This document shows, piece after piece, positions 53,536-62,288 of a stretch of DNA of 64,000 bases. The stretch's first letter is position 1. The number at the start of each line of letters is the position of its first letter. Origin of the DNA: Fischerella muscicola PCC 7414 (GTDB lineage Bacteria > Cyanobacteriota > Cyanobacteriia > Cyanobacteriales > Nostocaceae); contig NZ_AJLK01000039.1 of NCBI RefSeq assembly GCF_000317205.1, positions 1-64,000 of the forward strand. The letters run 5' to 3'. A model generated the notes under the pieces. That model had not been told where the DNA came from, ran no database searches, and saw only the letters and a program-made list of their open reading frames with translations. Made by a program: the position numbers and the translations under genes.

Positions 53536-54843
53536 ATGACTGCTCATAGTTTACGAAATATTCATGTTAATCCACATATTTTTAAATCTGATGTAAAACA
53601 ACTAGATGTACAGACTGTGCAAGAAAAAATTTATAGTTTTTTTGTAGAGGTTGTTAATAAATATGCTCCAGAAGATGTTTTACTAGAATTTAAAAGTATA
53701 TTTTTGGATTGCCTGGGTTTGAAAAGATTAGATTTAACACCAGGAATGTATGATGTGTTTATTAATAATGAACAGGATTTCCGCAATACTCTGAAGCGTT
53801 GTTGTTATATTCTAGTTAATAATTGGGAAAGTAATAGAAAACATAAATATACTCAAGCGTTAATTGAGTTAATTGCTAATTACAAACCAACTGCAATTTA
53901 TCACAAAGATACGAAATTAACGATTTTCCAAACTTGGTTGGATAACTTTATTCATAGTCAAGACTTTCAAGAACTCAATTTATTTGCATATAAAAATGAA
54001 AATAAAACCGATGGTCATTGGGTGAATCGCTATACTTCCTATCTTTTGGCTGCCCAAGTTGTAGATAAAAATAACCCAGAAGAACAAAAAGAAGCAGCTA
54101 AAAAAGTTTCTAAGCAGCTAAAGGATAAGTTTAAGTTTGAACTTGCAATGTATGTTGCTCGTTCTCAGTCAAATGCTTCTAGCCAGACACGTTATAGAAA
54201 TCCTAGTGTGTTAGGAGATGATATTTTACGTTTAATCAAGGCGATTATTGTTAAGAAAGGTGTATTTAGCTATGACAATATTGCTAATATTTTTATCAAG
54301 CAAACTCAAAATCAAATTTTTAAAGACTTTAAAGAAAGTCTGTTAAAGTATCTAATTTTCTCTGTACAGCAACCAAAGTTTGTAGACACTTTGCAGCAAC
54401 AGCTATCAGAAAAGCTTGTTACTTGGAAACCAGAATATGATGATGTAATTATCAACAAATATTTGTTGTTGAGAATTTGTAATCGGATGATTGATTTTTT
54501 AACAACAGAGAGTACCGTTAAACCTTCACCTTTATTTGTTTTATTGCTTTCTCAGGGACACCCTCTGACGTTAGTAATTGTCTTATTGAAAATAATTTTA
54601 ATTTGCAAACATTCCCGTAGTCATTTGGAATCTCGCATTGCTCATTTGATTCGTTATTACGATCAATATTCAGAAGCAGAATGCCAATGGTTCATTAACT
54701 TTATTGAAATTTTCAATATCACATTTGCAATTTATGCTGAGAATGTTGAATATAACTTAATTAAGGTCGAAGAAGCTGAGAAAGCCCACGAAGTCGAATT
54801 TGATCCGAATGCTTATCGTGTGTTTTCTCAATTGAAACGTTGA
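53536..54843 (+). CDS. Conserved hypothetical helical protein, 435 aa
   Basis: I do not recognise a family. It is all-helical by appearance and lysine-rich, without signal peptide; a hydrophobic stretch at about 345-362 (HPLTLVIVLLKIILICKHSR) could be a buried or membrane-associated helix. It starts MTAHSLRNIHVNPHIFKSDV, preceded by an AT-rich leader with no strong Shine-Dalgarno sequence, and ends with VFSQLKR. Codon use is AT-leaning but the frame is long and uninterrupted, so it is a real gene. It stands alone between repeat tracts. Nuclease, transposase and kinase motifs were looked for and not seen. Confidence 0.75.
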   Translation: MTAHSLRNIHVNPHIFKSDVKQLDVQTVQEKIYSFFVEVVNKYAPEDVLLEFKSIFLDCLGLKRLDLTPGMYDVFINNEQDFRNTLKRCCYILVNNWESNRKHKYTQALIELIANYKPTAIYHKDTKLTIFQTWLDNFIHSQDFQELNLFAYKNENKTDGHWVNRYTSYLLAAQVVDKNNPEEQKEAAKKVSKQLKDKFKFELAMYVARSQSNASSQTRYRNPSVLGDDILRLIKAIIVKKGVFSYDNIANIFIKQTQNQIFKDFKESLLKYLIFSVQQPKFVDTLQQQLSEKLVTWKPEYDDVIINKYLLLRICNRMIDFLTTESTVKPSPLFVLLLSQGHPLTLVIVLLKIILICKHSRSHLESRIAHLIRYYDQYSEAECQWFINFIEIFNITFAIYAENVEYNLIKVEEAEKAHEVEFDPNAYRVFSQLKR

Positions 54844-54906
54844 TTGTTGATTATTGATTGTTGGTTGTTAGTGGTTAGTAGTTGGTTGTTGGTTGGTGGT
54901 TGTTTT
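54842..54906. repeat. STRR of TTGTTGG / TTGATTG type
   Basis: TTGATTGTTGATTATTGATTG then GGTTGTTAGTGG and GGTTGTTGGTTGGTGG. It starts at the stop codon of the orphan gene. Confidence 0.7.
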
Positions 54907-54954
54907 CTGGTTTATCGCTTGTCTTCCTTGTCTTCCCGATCCCCGATCCCCAAT

Positions 54955-55872
54955 TTATCTAAACAGGCGTTCGTCAAGCCAAGCTAAGCCTGCACCGAGG
55001 GTTTCAGCGAGAATACTGACTAGGCGATACACACCTGTTGCACTAATGACTACTGCGGCAGGAAAATAGTTTTGTAAAAGTGCGATCGCAGTTGCTTCAA
55101 ACACACCTAAGCCACCAGGCGCACCAGGAACGACAAGCCCAAGTAACCAAGCAAAACTAAAAGCAGTAAATAATAATGGAATTTGAGTTGAATTCACAGG
55201 ACTCAATGCATAAAAAATCAAAATAAACCCTATACCGCGCAGTCCCAAAAACCCTATTTCTCCTAATAAAGGTTGGAGAGGGTAGTGTTCCATAGTGAAA
55301 CTCACGTCTGACGTTGTTGTGCAATCAGACTTTTTAGTTTTTAAGCGGTGTAGCAAGCGAATTAATAGATTTAAAAACCGGGGATGAAGCACACAAAGTA
55401 CTACAAACAAACCCAGTATTTGCCCTATATGCACAGCTAAATTAGTATTTGTTTTAACAAATAGACTGCCTAATAAGGCAACAATTAAAGCTGCTGCTGC
55501 CATCAATAAAGGTTCTAGCAATACGCTAAGAGTGGCTGCACTAGTAGAAACATTCGCATTTTTTGCTGCCATAATTCGCCCATAGTAATGCCAAACATTA
55601 CCAGGCAAATACTTACCAATGTTGGTTTGCAGGTAAATCTGGATAAATTGCACAGATGGTACAGGTTGATTTAAATTTCGGAGAATCCAAGTCCAAATCC
55701 AGCCAGCCCAAGTGTGTCCTAGTAAAGTTACACCAGTTGCGATCGCTATAATTGCCCATCCTGCTGCATCAATGCGAATAGCAGCAATTCCTTGCCAGTT
55801 ATCCTTTAGGGCTTTTGCTAAAAAAAACAGCGTTCCACCCAAAATTAACCAGCGTAAAATTTTTTTGATCAT
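54955..55872 (-). CDS. UPF0104 / lysylphosphatidylglycerol synthase-type membrane protein, 305 aa
   Basis: Eight or so membrane helices; motifs of the LPG_synthase_TM (AglD/MprF N-terminal) family: IYLQTNIGKYLPGNVWHYYG (about residues 80-100) and LVVPGAPGGLGVFEATAIAL (about 248-268). It lacks the soluble MprF transferase domain. Members are proposed lipid flippases or export helpers. It is a single gene with STRR downstream. Confidence 0.85.
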   Translation of the reverse strand: MIKKILRWLILGGTLFFLAKALKDNWQGIAAIRIDAAGWAIIAIATGVTLLGHTWAGWIWTWILRNLNQPVPSVQFIQIYLQTNIGKYLPGNVWHYYGRIMAAKNANVSTSAATLSVLLEPLLMAAAALIVALLGSLFVKTNTNLAVHIGQILGLFVVLCVLHPRFLNLLIRLLHRLKTKKSDCTTTSDVSFTMEHYPLQPLLGEIGFLGLRGIGFILIFYALSPVNSTQIPLLFTAFSFAWLLGLVVPGAPGGLGVFEATAIALLQNYFPAAVVISATGVYRLVSILAETLGAGLAWLDERLFR

Positions 55873-56238
55873 TAGCGGAGATTTAACTTTTCGGCTAGCC
55901 TTTGGTTAAACAACTCAAATAATACAGTAGGGACAGAGTATTTGGGTAACAATTGTTTAACTTGATGGAAATAATTAAATATAATATCGTACCTCCTTGC
56001 CTTCTTATTTATTCCTTCTTTTTGATTTCTTCTACTTATATCCGTCTTAAGTTAGATAAAAAAAACGCAAAATTAATAACAATAATGTGACTTACGCTAG
56101 AGGAAAAACCTCCTTTTAAATACGTATTCTTAGAAATCGATTGTTGTACTAAACAAAAATCAACTCCAACAATAAAAGGAACTGAGCCTAACATTTTCTC
56201 AGAGTATATTAATTGTTTGACGTTGAAAGGAGGAATTG
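55873..56238. other. Intergenic region upstream of the lipoprotein pair
   Basis: About 365 AT-rich bases between divergent genes. It must hold both promoters. No repeat or RNA gene was recognised. Confidence 0.4.
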
Positions 56239-56775
56239 GTGAACAGATTAATTACATTTGTAAAAAAACTACGTCTGCGCCAAGTTTTAACTGTATTTTT
56301 GGCAGGATTATTGTTAATAGTTAATACTGCTTGTAGTAGTAAGTATGCTCAAGGCGCCCAGCCATATAATCCACCTGTACAAGCTGGCGGAGCAAACAAT
56401 CCTTACAAGGCTGGTGGGGACAATTACACAAATTTAAAAATGTCCAAAACTGGACGCGATCAAGCTAGTGTACAGCTAAATTCCCAACTGTTGCTGGCTG
56501 ATGCAGATAAAGAATCTGAACTGCTTTATCCTGGTGCTGAAACTCCTGTGGGTCGAGCCTATAAAGAGGGAGAATTACCAATTAAATCTGAAAAAGATTT
56601 TCGACCCGATGCTGGTAATTTAATTCAGAACGAACCAAGTGTAACTCAAAGAGCTAAAGACAGAATTGAAACTGTAAAAGAGGCTGTTGAAGAAGCTTCT
56701 GGCTTTTTGAAAGAAAAAGCAAGTGAAGCTGCTAGCAGACCAGAATTGCAAAAAAATCCAGCAGTGGGCAAATAG
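56239..56775 (+). CDS. Putative lipoprotein, DUF6658-like, 178 aa
   Basis: Starts MNRLITFVKKLRLRQVLTVF with a hydrophobic core (LAGLLLIVNTAC) whose Cys is a plausible lipobox (L-x-x-C-like, Asn-Thr-Ala-Cys). The rest is hydrophilic: Tyr/Asn/Gly-rich near the front and charged helices at the end (RAKDRIETVKEAVEEASGFL). The same N-terminal pattern is in the next gene, so they are paralogs. The GTG at 56239 is preferred to the TTG before it because AGGAGG is then correctly spaced. The family name is from memory. Confidence 0.7.
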   Translation: MNRLITFVKKLRLRQVLTVFLAGLLLIVNTACSSKYAQGAQPYNPPVQAGGANNPYKAGGDNYTNLKMSKTGRDQASVQLNSQLLLADADKESELLYPGAETPVGRAYKEGELPIKSEKDFRPDAGNLIQNEPSVTQRAKDRIETVKEAVEEASGFLKEKASEAASRPELQKNPAVGK

Positions 56776-56850
56776 GATTCATTTGTACATTGTAAGCAAC
56801 CAGATTATTAGCGACTGAAAAATTCAAGATTACAAAAGAGGAGTTTCACC

Positions 56851-57423
56851 ATGAATCAAGTAATTTCTTTTTTCAAACGAATTCGTTTGTCTCAGGTTTT
56901 AACAGCTTTTGTAGCAAGCGTTTTGCTATTTTTTACACAAGCTTGTAATGCTGCATCAGCTACAGCACCTAAGTCTCTTTCGCAACCATCTGTAGGGCCT
57001 AATTCTGAAACCTACGTTCCTAAAGGTGATAACATTCTTAACCCTGTTGAAGGTGGGATGAATAACTTTAGTGATAGAGATCCCAGAGCAACAAGTGATG
57101 CAAAAGCCAGAGCTCAATTCCTAAAAGAAAACGCTGCTCAAGAAAAAGCTGAAAAATCAACCAATAACCCAGCAGAAGCTATTCGTCGTGTAGGTTCAGA
57201 CATTGGAGATGTTAGTAAGAATGTGCAGCAAAAAGCTGAAGATGTAGGCAATAAAGCTCAAGGTACTGCTGAAGACTTTGCCAAGGGAACCAAGCAAGGA
57301 CTCAAAAACATCAAAGGTAATGTTGAGAATGCTGGCGATTACGCCAAAGATACTGCTCAGCGCACAGCTGGTGCTAGCAATCCCATCGATGCGGCAAACA
57401 AAGCTTTTAGAGACGCTGATTAA
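56851..57423 (+). CDS. Putative lipoprotein, DUF6658-like, with LEA-like repeats, 190 aa
   Basis: N-terminus MNQVISFFKRIRLSQVLTAF then LLFFTQAC, matching the previous gene in 'RLxQVLT' and the lipobox Cys. The second half is a run of 11-residue-like amphipathic repeats (VSKNVQQKAEDVGNKAQGTA, EDFAKGTKQGLKNIKGNVEN), as in LEA-type or apolipoprotein-like helices. AGAGGAG precedes the ATG. It is 75 bases after its paralog on the same strand and is followed by a good terminator, so the two form one unit. A role in envelope or desiccation protection is a guess. Confidence 0.75.
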   Translation: MNQVISFFKRIRLSQVLTAFVASVLLFFTQACNAASATAPKSLSQPSVGPNSETYVPKGDNILNPVEGGMNNFSDRDPRATSDAKARAQFLKENAAQEKAEKSTNNPAEAIRRVGSDIGDVSKNVQQKAEDVGNKAQGTAEDFAKGTKQGLKNIKGNVENAGDYAKDTAQRTAGASNPIDAANKAFRDAD

Positions 57424-57452
57424 TTAGTGTAAGTCTCGTACTTTTTACCTGT

Positions 57453-57481
57453 TAGCCTGCTGACGCAGGCTAAGTTTTTTA
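57453..57481 (+). terminator. Rho-independent terminator of the lipoprotein pair
   Basis: TAGCCTGC (57453-57460), loop TGAC, GCAGGCTA (57465-57472), then AGTTTTTT. It is the clearest intrinsic terminator in the window, 30 bases after the stop codon. Confidence 0.85.
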
Positions 57482-57490
57482 TAGATATAG

Positions 57491-57520
57491 CGAACACAGA
57501 TGCACACAGATGTACACAGA
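57491..57520. repeat. Decanucleotide tandem repeat, reverse orientation
   Basis: CGAACACAGA, TGCACACAGA and TGTACACAGA in tandem: the complement of the GTGCATCTGT family at 10161 and 23081. Confidence 0.75.
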
Positions 57521-57597
57521 TGGATCATCGGTTTGCTGTTAAGTTGATCTCTGATCAAGGATCGCTATTTTCAAGACAAATGTTAAGATAGCCAAAG

Positions 57598-58920
57598 CTA
57601 TTTATTGATTTCACCTTTCTGCTCCTTGTATACAACTTCTGCAATCAGTCTATGATTTTGTACATACCAATTCTGGAGTGCGATTCGGTGAATTTCTCGC
57701 CAAGGAATATTATTTTTTCTCGCTAATTCTGCACAATCTTCGTATTCTGGCTGGACGTTATTTATAACTTTATTGTTTACGTTTCCCATCCATGCTACTT
57801 TGACACGCACTACACCATATTTTGTTTCTATTTGTTGCGTTTCTCGCTGTAAGATAGCGCGTTGCTGCTGAAAACGGCGAATACCTAAAGTTGTTGTTTC
57901 ACGGAATAAAACATTTTCACAATTAAATAGATTTTCTGGAGGACAAATGACTGTGAGCAAGATTCCCGGACGGGACTTTTTCATGCCTATGGACTGGGTA
58001 AAGACATCTACTGCACCCGCAGCAAATAATGCTTCAAATAAATAACCGATCGCTTGCGGACTTAAATCATCTATTTGGGTTTCTAGTACTGATATAGTTT
58101 CTAAATTTGGACTAGTGGCAAATGAGCGATCGCTAATTCCGACATCAGTAATCCGAAAATCTGTAGCTTCCCCCAACCATAGGCGTAATATATTGGGAAT
58201 TGGTAAGTTGAGATTACCTGCTCCTAGTCCGACTTGTTTAACTCTCATGGGAGGTGGTGAACCAAACTCTTTGGCAAGTGTAGTGGCGATCGCAGCACCT
58301 GTTGGTGTCACCAATTCCCGTTCAATGCCGTTGCTGTAAACAGGACAGCTACGCATTTCCCACAACTTCAACACTGCTGGTACTGGTACTGCCATTTGTC
58401 CATGGGCAGCCCGCACTGTCCCGCCGCCAGTGGGAAATGCTGAACAGTAAAGTAAGGGTAATCCTGTTTCGTCACTGTCAATACCCAACCAATCCAACCC
58501 CAAGCAAGTACCAACAATATCTACAATGGCATCAACTGCACCTACTTCATGAAAGTGAACTTTTTGGGGGGCGATGCCATGCACTGCACCTTCGGCAACT
58601 GCTAACTGGCGAAATACCGCCAAACTCCAAGCTTCTGCCCTTGGGGGTAACTTCGCTTGCAGAATCATCTGTTCTATTTCACCCAAGTGACGGTGGTGAT
58701 GGTGATCATGATGGTTGGACAATAAATCGACATGAACTTTGGTCGCTTGCTGACCATGACGCTGGACAAGCTCAGCCCATAATTTATATTCCTGTACAAT
58801 ACCTAAGTGATTAAGTTTGTCTATTAAGTATTCCAAGGGAACACCCAGACTTACCAATGTTCCCAAACACATATCACCGGAAATTCCCGATGGACATTGA
58901 AGATAAGCAAATTTAGTCAT
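57598..58920 (-). CDS. larC: Nickel-pincer cofactor biosynthesis protein LarC, 440 aa
   Basis: Inserts nickel into the pyridinium bis-thiocarboxylate pincer cofactor (known for lactate racemase). The DUF111 family features are clear: FAYLQCPSGISGDMCLGTLV at the start, a His-rich metal loop SNHHDHHHHRHLGEIEQ (about 64-80), HFHEVGAVDAIVDIVG and IGMKKSRPGILLTVIC. Whole length in one frame, unlike the split larC1/larC2 of lactobacilli. The start is ATG 58920 (MTKFAYL); upstream in-frame codons are STRR. larB and larE are not in this window. Confidence 0.92.
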   Translation of the reverse strand: MTKFAYLQCPSGISGDMCLGTLVSLGVPLEYLIDKLNHLGIVQEYKLWAELVQRHGQQATKVHVDLLSNHHDHHHHRHLGEIEQMILQAKLPPRAEAWSLAVFRQLAVAEGAVHGIAPQKVHFHEVGAVDAIVDIVGTCLGLDWLGIDSDETGLPLLYCSAFPTGGGTVRAAHGQMAVPVPAVLKLWEMRSCPVYSNGIERELVTPTGAAIATTLAKEFGSPPPMRVKQVGLGAGNLNLPIPNILRLWLGEATDFRITDVGISDRSFATSPNLETISVLETQIDDLSPQAIGYLFEALFAAGAVDVFTQSIGMKKSRPGILLTVICPPENLFNCENVLFRETTTLGIRRFQQQRAILQRETQQIETKYGVVRVKVAWMGNVNNKVINNVQPEYEDCAELARKNNIPWREIHRIALQNWYVQNHRLIAEVVYKEQKGEINK

Positions 58921-58925
58921 ATATC

Positions 58926-59068
58926 TTTGTTGGTGGTTGGTTGTTGGTGGTTGTACCAGACGTGCCATGACACGTCTGTACAGTGGTTAGTAGTTGGTTG
59001 GTTGGAACTAACAACTAACAACTAACACCTAACATCTCACAACTAATAACTATCAACAAATAACAAAT
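58926..59068. repeat. STRR flanking a CCATGA-centred palindrome
   Basis: TTGGTGG/TTGTTGG units, then the near-palindrome AGACGTGCCATGACACGTCT (58958-58977, one mismatched pair), then ACAACTA/ACACCTA units up to the next gene. It is the divergent promoter region of larC and the YciO/TsaC gene. Confidence 0.75.
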
Positions 59069-59070
59069 CT

Positions 59071-59730
59071 ATGGCAAAATTTTTCTCAGTTCATCCTGAT
59101 AATCCCCAGCCCCGTCGAATAGAGGAGATAAAGACGGCACTGTCTGATGGTGCGGTGATGCTTTACCCTACTGATACAGTTTATGCGATCGGTTGTGATT
59201 TAAATGCGAAGTCGGCGGTAGAACGAGTACGGAAAATCAAACAGCTAGCAAATGACAAACCATTAACGTTTTTGTGTTCATCGCTTTCCAATGTGGCGAC
59301 TTATGCAAATGTCAGCGACACTGCTTACCGAATTATGAAGCACCTGATTCCGGGACCATATACGTTTTTACTACCTGCTACAAAATTAGTTCCGCGTTTG
59401 GTGCAAAATCCAAAACGAAAAACGACTGGAATTAGAGTGCCAAATCATAAGATGTGCTTGGAACTGTTGTCAGCCTTAGGAAATCCGATTATTTCGACCT
59501 CAGCACATTTGCCACCAGATGAGACAAATAATGGAACTTTGGGAGTGGAAGAAGAACAAATTTTATCGCGAGTAGAATTATTTGACCGTTTGGAGGGATT
59601 GGTCGATGTTATTGTAGACACTGGCGAAGAACCAAACTATGAAGTGTCTACAATTTTGGATTTAACTGGAGAGGAACCAATGATGATCAGGCAGGGTTTA
59701 GGTTGGGAAAGAGCGACAGCATGGGTATAA
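59071..59730 (+). CDS. YrdC/YciO/Sua5 family protein (L-threonylcarbamoyladenylate synthase-like), 219 aa
   Basis: Single YrdC domain: ALSDGAVMLYPTDTVYAIGC, RVRKIKQLANDKPLTFLCSS, PGPYTFLLPA and KTTGIRVPNH. Family members make threonylcarbamoyl-AMP for the t6A modification of tRNA. The start FFSVHPDNPQPR is close to the Escherichia coli YciO start rather than TsaC, so it may be the paralog with uncertain function. No Sua5 C-terminal domain. Confidence 0.85.
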   Translation: MAKFFSVHPDNPQPRRIEEIKTALSDGAVMLYPTDTVYAIGCDLNAKSAVERVRKIKQLANDKPLTFLCSSLSNVATYANVSDTAYRIMKHLIPGPYTFLLPATKLVPRLVQNPKRKTTGIRVPNHKMCLELLSALGNPIISTSAHLPPDETNNGTLGVEEEQILSRVELFDRLEGLVDVIVDTGEEPNYEVSTILDLTGEEPMMIRQGLGWERATAWV

Positions 59731-60084
59731 GAAATTTACTTCACAAGCTATTGATTTGATTTCGGAAACTGTAAAGAAAAAAACACCAGTTTGATGATTG
59801 TCATACAGACAAAGCAAAGCGCTCTTATGACCATGATGGGGATAAATCTTTGTGTATTAAGGGTTTTGACTATTTTGGGGTGGTCAAGAATACCCAGGTG
59901 TCAACCATTGTTAAGTTGCGTGTAGAAAAACCGACACATTTTCTTACCTGGAACTTGCGGATATTTCTTACATTCTTAAATGTGAGCAGGGCTTGCGGTG
60001 GCAATTAAGCCATAAAAGCTGATGAGATTACCGCAGCGTCTGTTGTCATGTAGTTACGGTGCAGTACCACTCCCAAAGAAGATC
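59731..60084. other. Leader region of the HetZ-family gene
   Basis: About 350 bases without repeats or a gene. TTGGGGTGG...TACCCAGG near 59875-59905 is weakly symmetrical, but I cannot match it to a HetR site. It is unusual in this window in being free of STRRs. Confidence 0.4.
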
Positions 60085-61275
60085 ATGAAAGCCAATCCAG
60101 CTAATCTACCAACCTTTACACCATCTTCTAACACCTATAGCGATGCTTTAACGCAGTTTTTATATAAAGAAATACAAGCACACTCTAAAGCCACACCTGG
60201 TTGTATGCAAGCTGTTGCAATGCGTATAGCCAAAGAAGTGGAGCGTATATGCGAGAAAAGCCACCGCATCCAAAAATCTGGACAGATTAAGTCTTGGTTG
60301 CTGACTCTAGCACGTCATCGGTTACAAAAATGCTTGCATTACTACAAATTAGGTTCCAAGCAGGGACGGGTGGAATTACATAGCTGTTTAGGTGCTATGG
60401 TTTATCGCCATGTCAGTGTTGCTGGAGGTGAATTAGGATTTCAAGCTCGTTACAACTTAATTGAAGATTTCCTGCAAGCATTTTATATTGAGGCAATCAA
60501 AGCTTTCCGGCGGGAAAATGAATTACCAGAAGATTACAGCCCCCACACTCTGCTACAACTAGCAGAATACATGGCGTTTACAGAACAGTATGCGAAGCGT
60601 CGGATTAATCTAGCTGGTGGTGCAAATCAGCAGTTAATTATACTCCGCGCTCAAAGTTTTGCCCGGCGGCTACCCCAGGAAACAAATGTAGATTTTGAAA
60701 TGGCAACAGAAGCTGCTAAGACTGAAGATGCAGAATCTTATCAGCGTAACTCGGCGGTGCAACAGTTGCGATCGCAAATGGTTTCTCAACCAAGTTTTGA
60801 TTTAGCTGAAGATAGCGAACGCGATCGCGTGATCTCAGAATTGGTTAAATACTTTGAATCCCAAGGTCAACAAGATTGTATAGATTACCTGGCACTAAAA
60901 CTCCAAGATTTATCAGCACCAGAAATTGACCAAATTCTTGGTTTAACTAGTCGCCAACGAGATTATCTCCAACAACGTTTTAAATACCATGTGGAAAAGT
61001 TCGCCCGTACCCATCACTGGCAATTAGTCCATCAATGGCTGGGTGTGGGTTTAGAACAAAAGCTAGGGTTGTCTTCTCAACAGTGGGAGCGCTTTTTAAA
61101 TCAACTTTCTGAGCAACAACGGCAGATATTACAACTCAAAGCCGCTAAGCAAACAGATCAAGCGATCGCCAAAGCCCTAAAATGTACTCCCAAACAACTG
61201 CAAAAGCGCTGGACTCAGTTATTAGAACAAGCATGGGCTATGCGTAATGGAAATACAGAAGTTCAGACTGGTTGA
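60085..61275 (+). CDS. HetZ-family protein (heterocyst differentiation-type regulator), 396 aa
   Basis: The sequence reads like HetZ and its paralogs: RIAKEVERICEKSHRIQKSG, SWLLTLARHRLQKCLHYYKL, GRVELHSCLGAMVYRHV, IEDFLQAFYIEAIKAFRREN and QILGLTSRQRDYLQQRFKYH. The C-terminal TDQAIAKALKCTPKQLQKRW is a probable DNA-binding helix-turn-helix. HetZ acts early in heterocyst commitment alongside HetR. PatU genes that follow hetZ in Anabaena are not downstream here, so this is more likely a HetZ-related paralog. The start is taken as ATG 60085 (MKANPANLPT); an ATG at 60022 is possible. Confidence 0.78.
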   Translation: MKANPANLPTFTPSSNTYSDALTQFLYKEIQAHSKATPGCMQAVAMRIAKEVERICEKSHRIQKSGQIKSWLLTLARHRLQKCLHYYKLGSKQGRVELHSCLGAMVYRHVSVAGGELGFQARYNLIEDFLQAFYIEAIKAFRRENELPEDYSPHTLLQLAEYMAFTEQYAKRRINLAGGANQQLIILRAQSFARRLPQETNVDFEMATEAAKTEDAESYQRNSAVQQLRSQMVSQPSFDLAEDSERDRVISELVKYFESQGQQDCIDYLALKLQDLSAPEIDQILGLTSRQRDYLQQRFKYHVEKFARTHHWQLVHQWLGVGLEQKLGLSSQQWERFLNQLSEQQRQILQLKAAKQTDQAIAKALKCTPKQLQKRWTQLLEQAWAMRNGNTEVQTG

Positions 61276-61814
61276 AAACTTAGTTACTTTTATATTTTAT
61301 TAGCTCATGTTGACTAGTTTTTCTCGATTTCCTGGTTGTAGATGCTTATTCTAAATAACTTACTTAATTTTCCCTATGTTTCCCCCATTTCTGGGGGAAA
61401 CTACTGTAGGGAAACCCTACATCTGGCATCTCTCAATTGTTGCAGCAAAAAGTGAATTTTGATTTTTTGATTTTATTTATATATAACTATCTTAATTTAT
61501 TGAACTGCCCTCCGGGTTTGCCACTTCGTGTCTACGTGACGGAGACCGCCAAGACGCCAAGAACGCCAAGGGTTTGTAGACTGTGTGTAAGTTTTAAATG
61601 TTATTATATCGATAAGATATTTGATATTTTTGTCTTAAAGCAATAAAAGCACTATTTTTATTCTCAAATGTGCTAGAATCCACTTTTGTGTAAGTTTTTT
61701 AAAAAACCCAAATCGGCAATCTCACCACATTTTTGGTGTGTGAGTGTCAAAATGTATATTAATAGGGCAGATTACAACAAACGTACAACCAAGAACAAGG
61801 CAGTTTAAAATCAA
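61276..61814. other. Intergenic region with CGTAGACGCG/GCCAAGACG repeats
   Basis: About 540 bases. GCCACTTCGTGTCTACGTGA then GACGCCAAGAACGCCAAGGG (about 61515-61572) is a dispersed repeat; an open frame at 61437-61646 is only its translation. The rest is AT-rich and includes the promoter of the Ycf33 gene. Confidence 0.55.
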
Positions 61815-62021
61815 ATGTTTGACGGATTTTGGGATAACGTCTTTCGCTACCAGCGCTACTTCATCACTACCCTGTTAGGCGTTTTGTTGAACACGTTTGC
61901 ACCATTAGCACCCTTGTTGAAACGCCCAATTACATTAATTGCCCTCCTGGGCTTTTTGGTAGGCGGAATTGTCTTCGTCACTCTTACCCTCCGCGCCATG
62001 CTAGGTTTGAGTACAATTTGA
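61815..62021 (+). CDS. ycf33: Ycf33 (DUF751) family protein, 68 aa
   Basis: Small two-helix membrane protein: DGFWDNVFRYQRYFITTLLG, PLAPLLKRP between helices, and IALLGFLVGGIVFVTLTLRA. This is the cyanobacterial/plastid Ycf33 (DUF751) pattern and full length. Knock-outs of plastid-related homologues suggest a role in photosynthetic electron flow, but this is not firm. It lies about 270 bases before rbfA on the same strand. Confidence 0.85.
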   Translation: MFDGFWDNVFRYQRYFITTLLGVLLNTFAPLAPLLKRPITLIALLGFLVGGIVFVTLTLRAMLGLSTI

Positions 62022-62104
62022 GTCCAAACTATACATAGGGATATATTTTCCGCAAATTGAGAGCTAACTGAGCAATAACAGAAAAAAACCTGAGGACTTC
62101 GGAT

Positions 62105-62127
62105 CCACTAAATCGTAGATTTAGTGG
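62105..62127. other. 10-base-stem hairpin between ycf33 and rbfA
   Basis: CCACTAAATC (62105-62114) pairs perfectly with GATTTAGTGG (62118-62127) around GTA. No T-run follows, so an attenuator, processing site or simple repeat are all possible. Confidence 0.6.
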
Positions 62128-62200
62128 GACTCTTAAACCCAGTTTGGACAAGGCTAAAAGGCATACCTTAAAACTTTTTCAAACCTTATTGCCTTTTGCC

Positions 62201-62228
62201 CTCTGCCCTCTGCCCTCTGCCCTCTGCC
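62201..62228. repeat. Four perfect CTCTGCC heptamers
   Basis: CTCTGCC four times without error, 60 bases before the rbfA start. The opposite-strand word GGCAGAG(G) is the same family as the barrel-gene tail repeat. Confidence 0.85.
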
Positions 62229-62288
62229 TTGCCCGAAGGGCTGATAACAATGTTAACGTAGTACCTCTCTTGAGGAGGCATGATTTTT

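Noticed and set aside
58302-58814. 170-codon antisense frame opposite larC
   Set aside because: Shadow of a well supported gene; Leu/Arg/His-rich nonsense composition.
61437-61646. 69-codon frame after the HetZ-family gene
   Set aside because: Its central part is a translated dispersed repeat (CGTGTCTACGTGACGGAG, GCCAAGACGCC).
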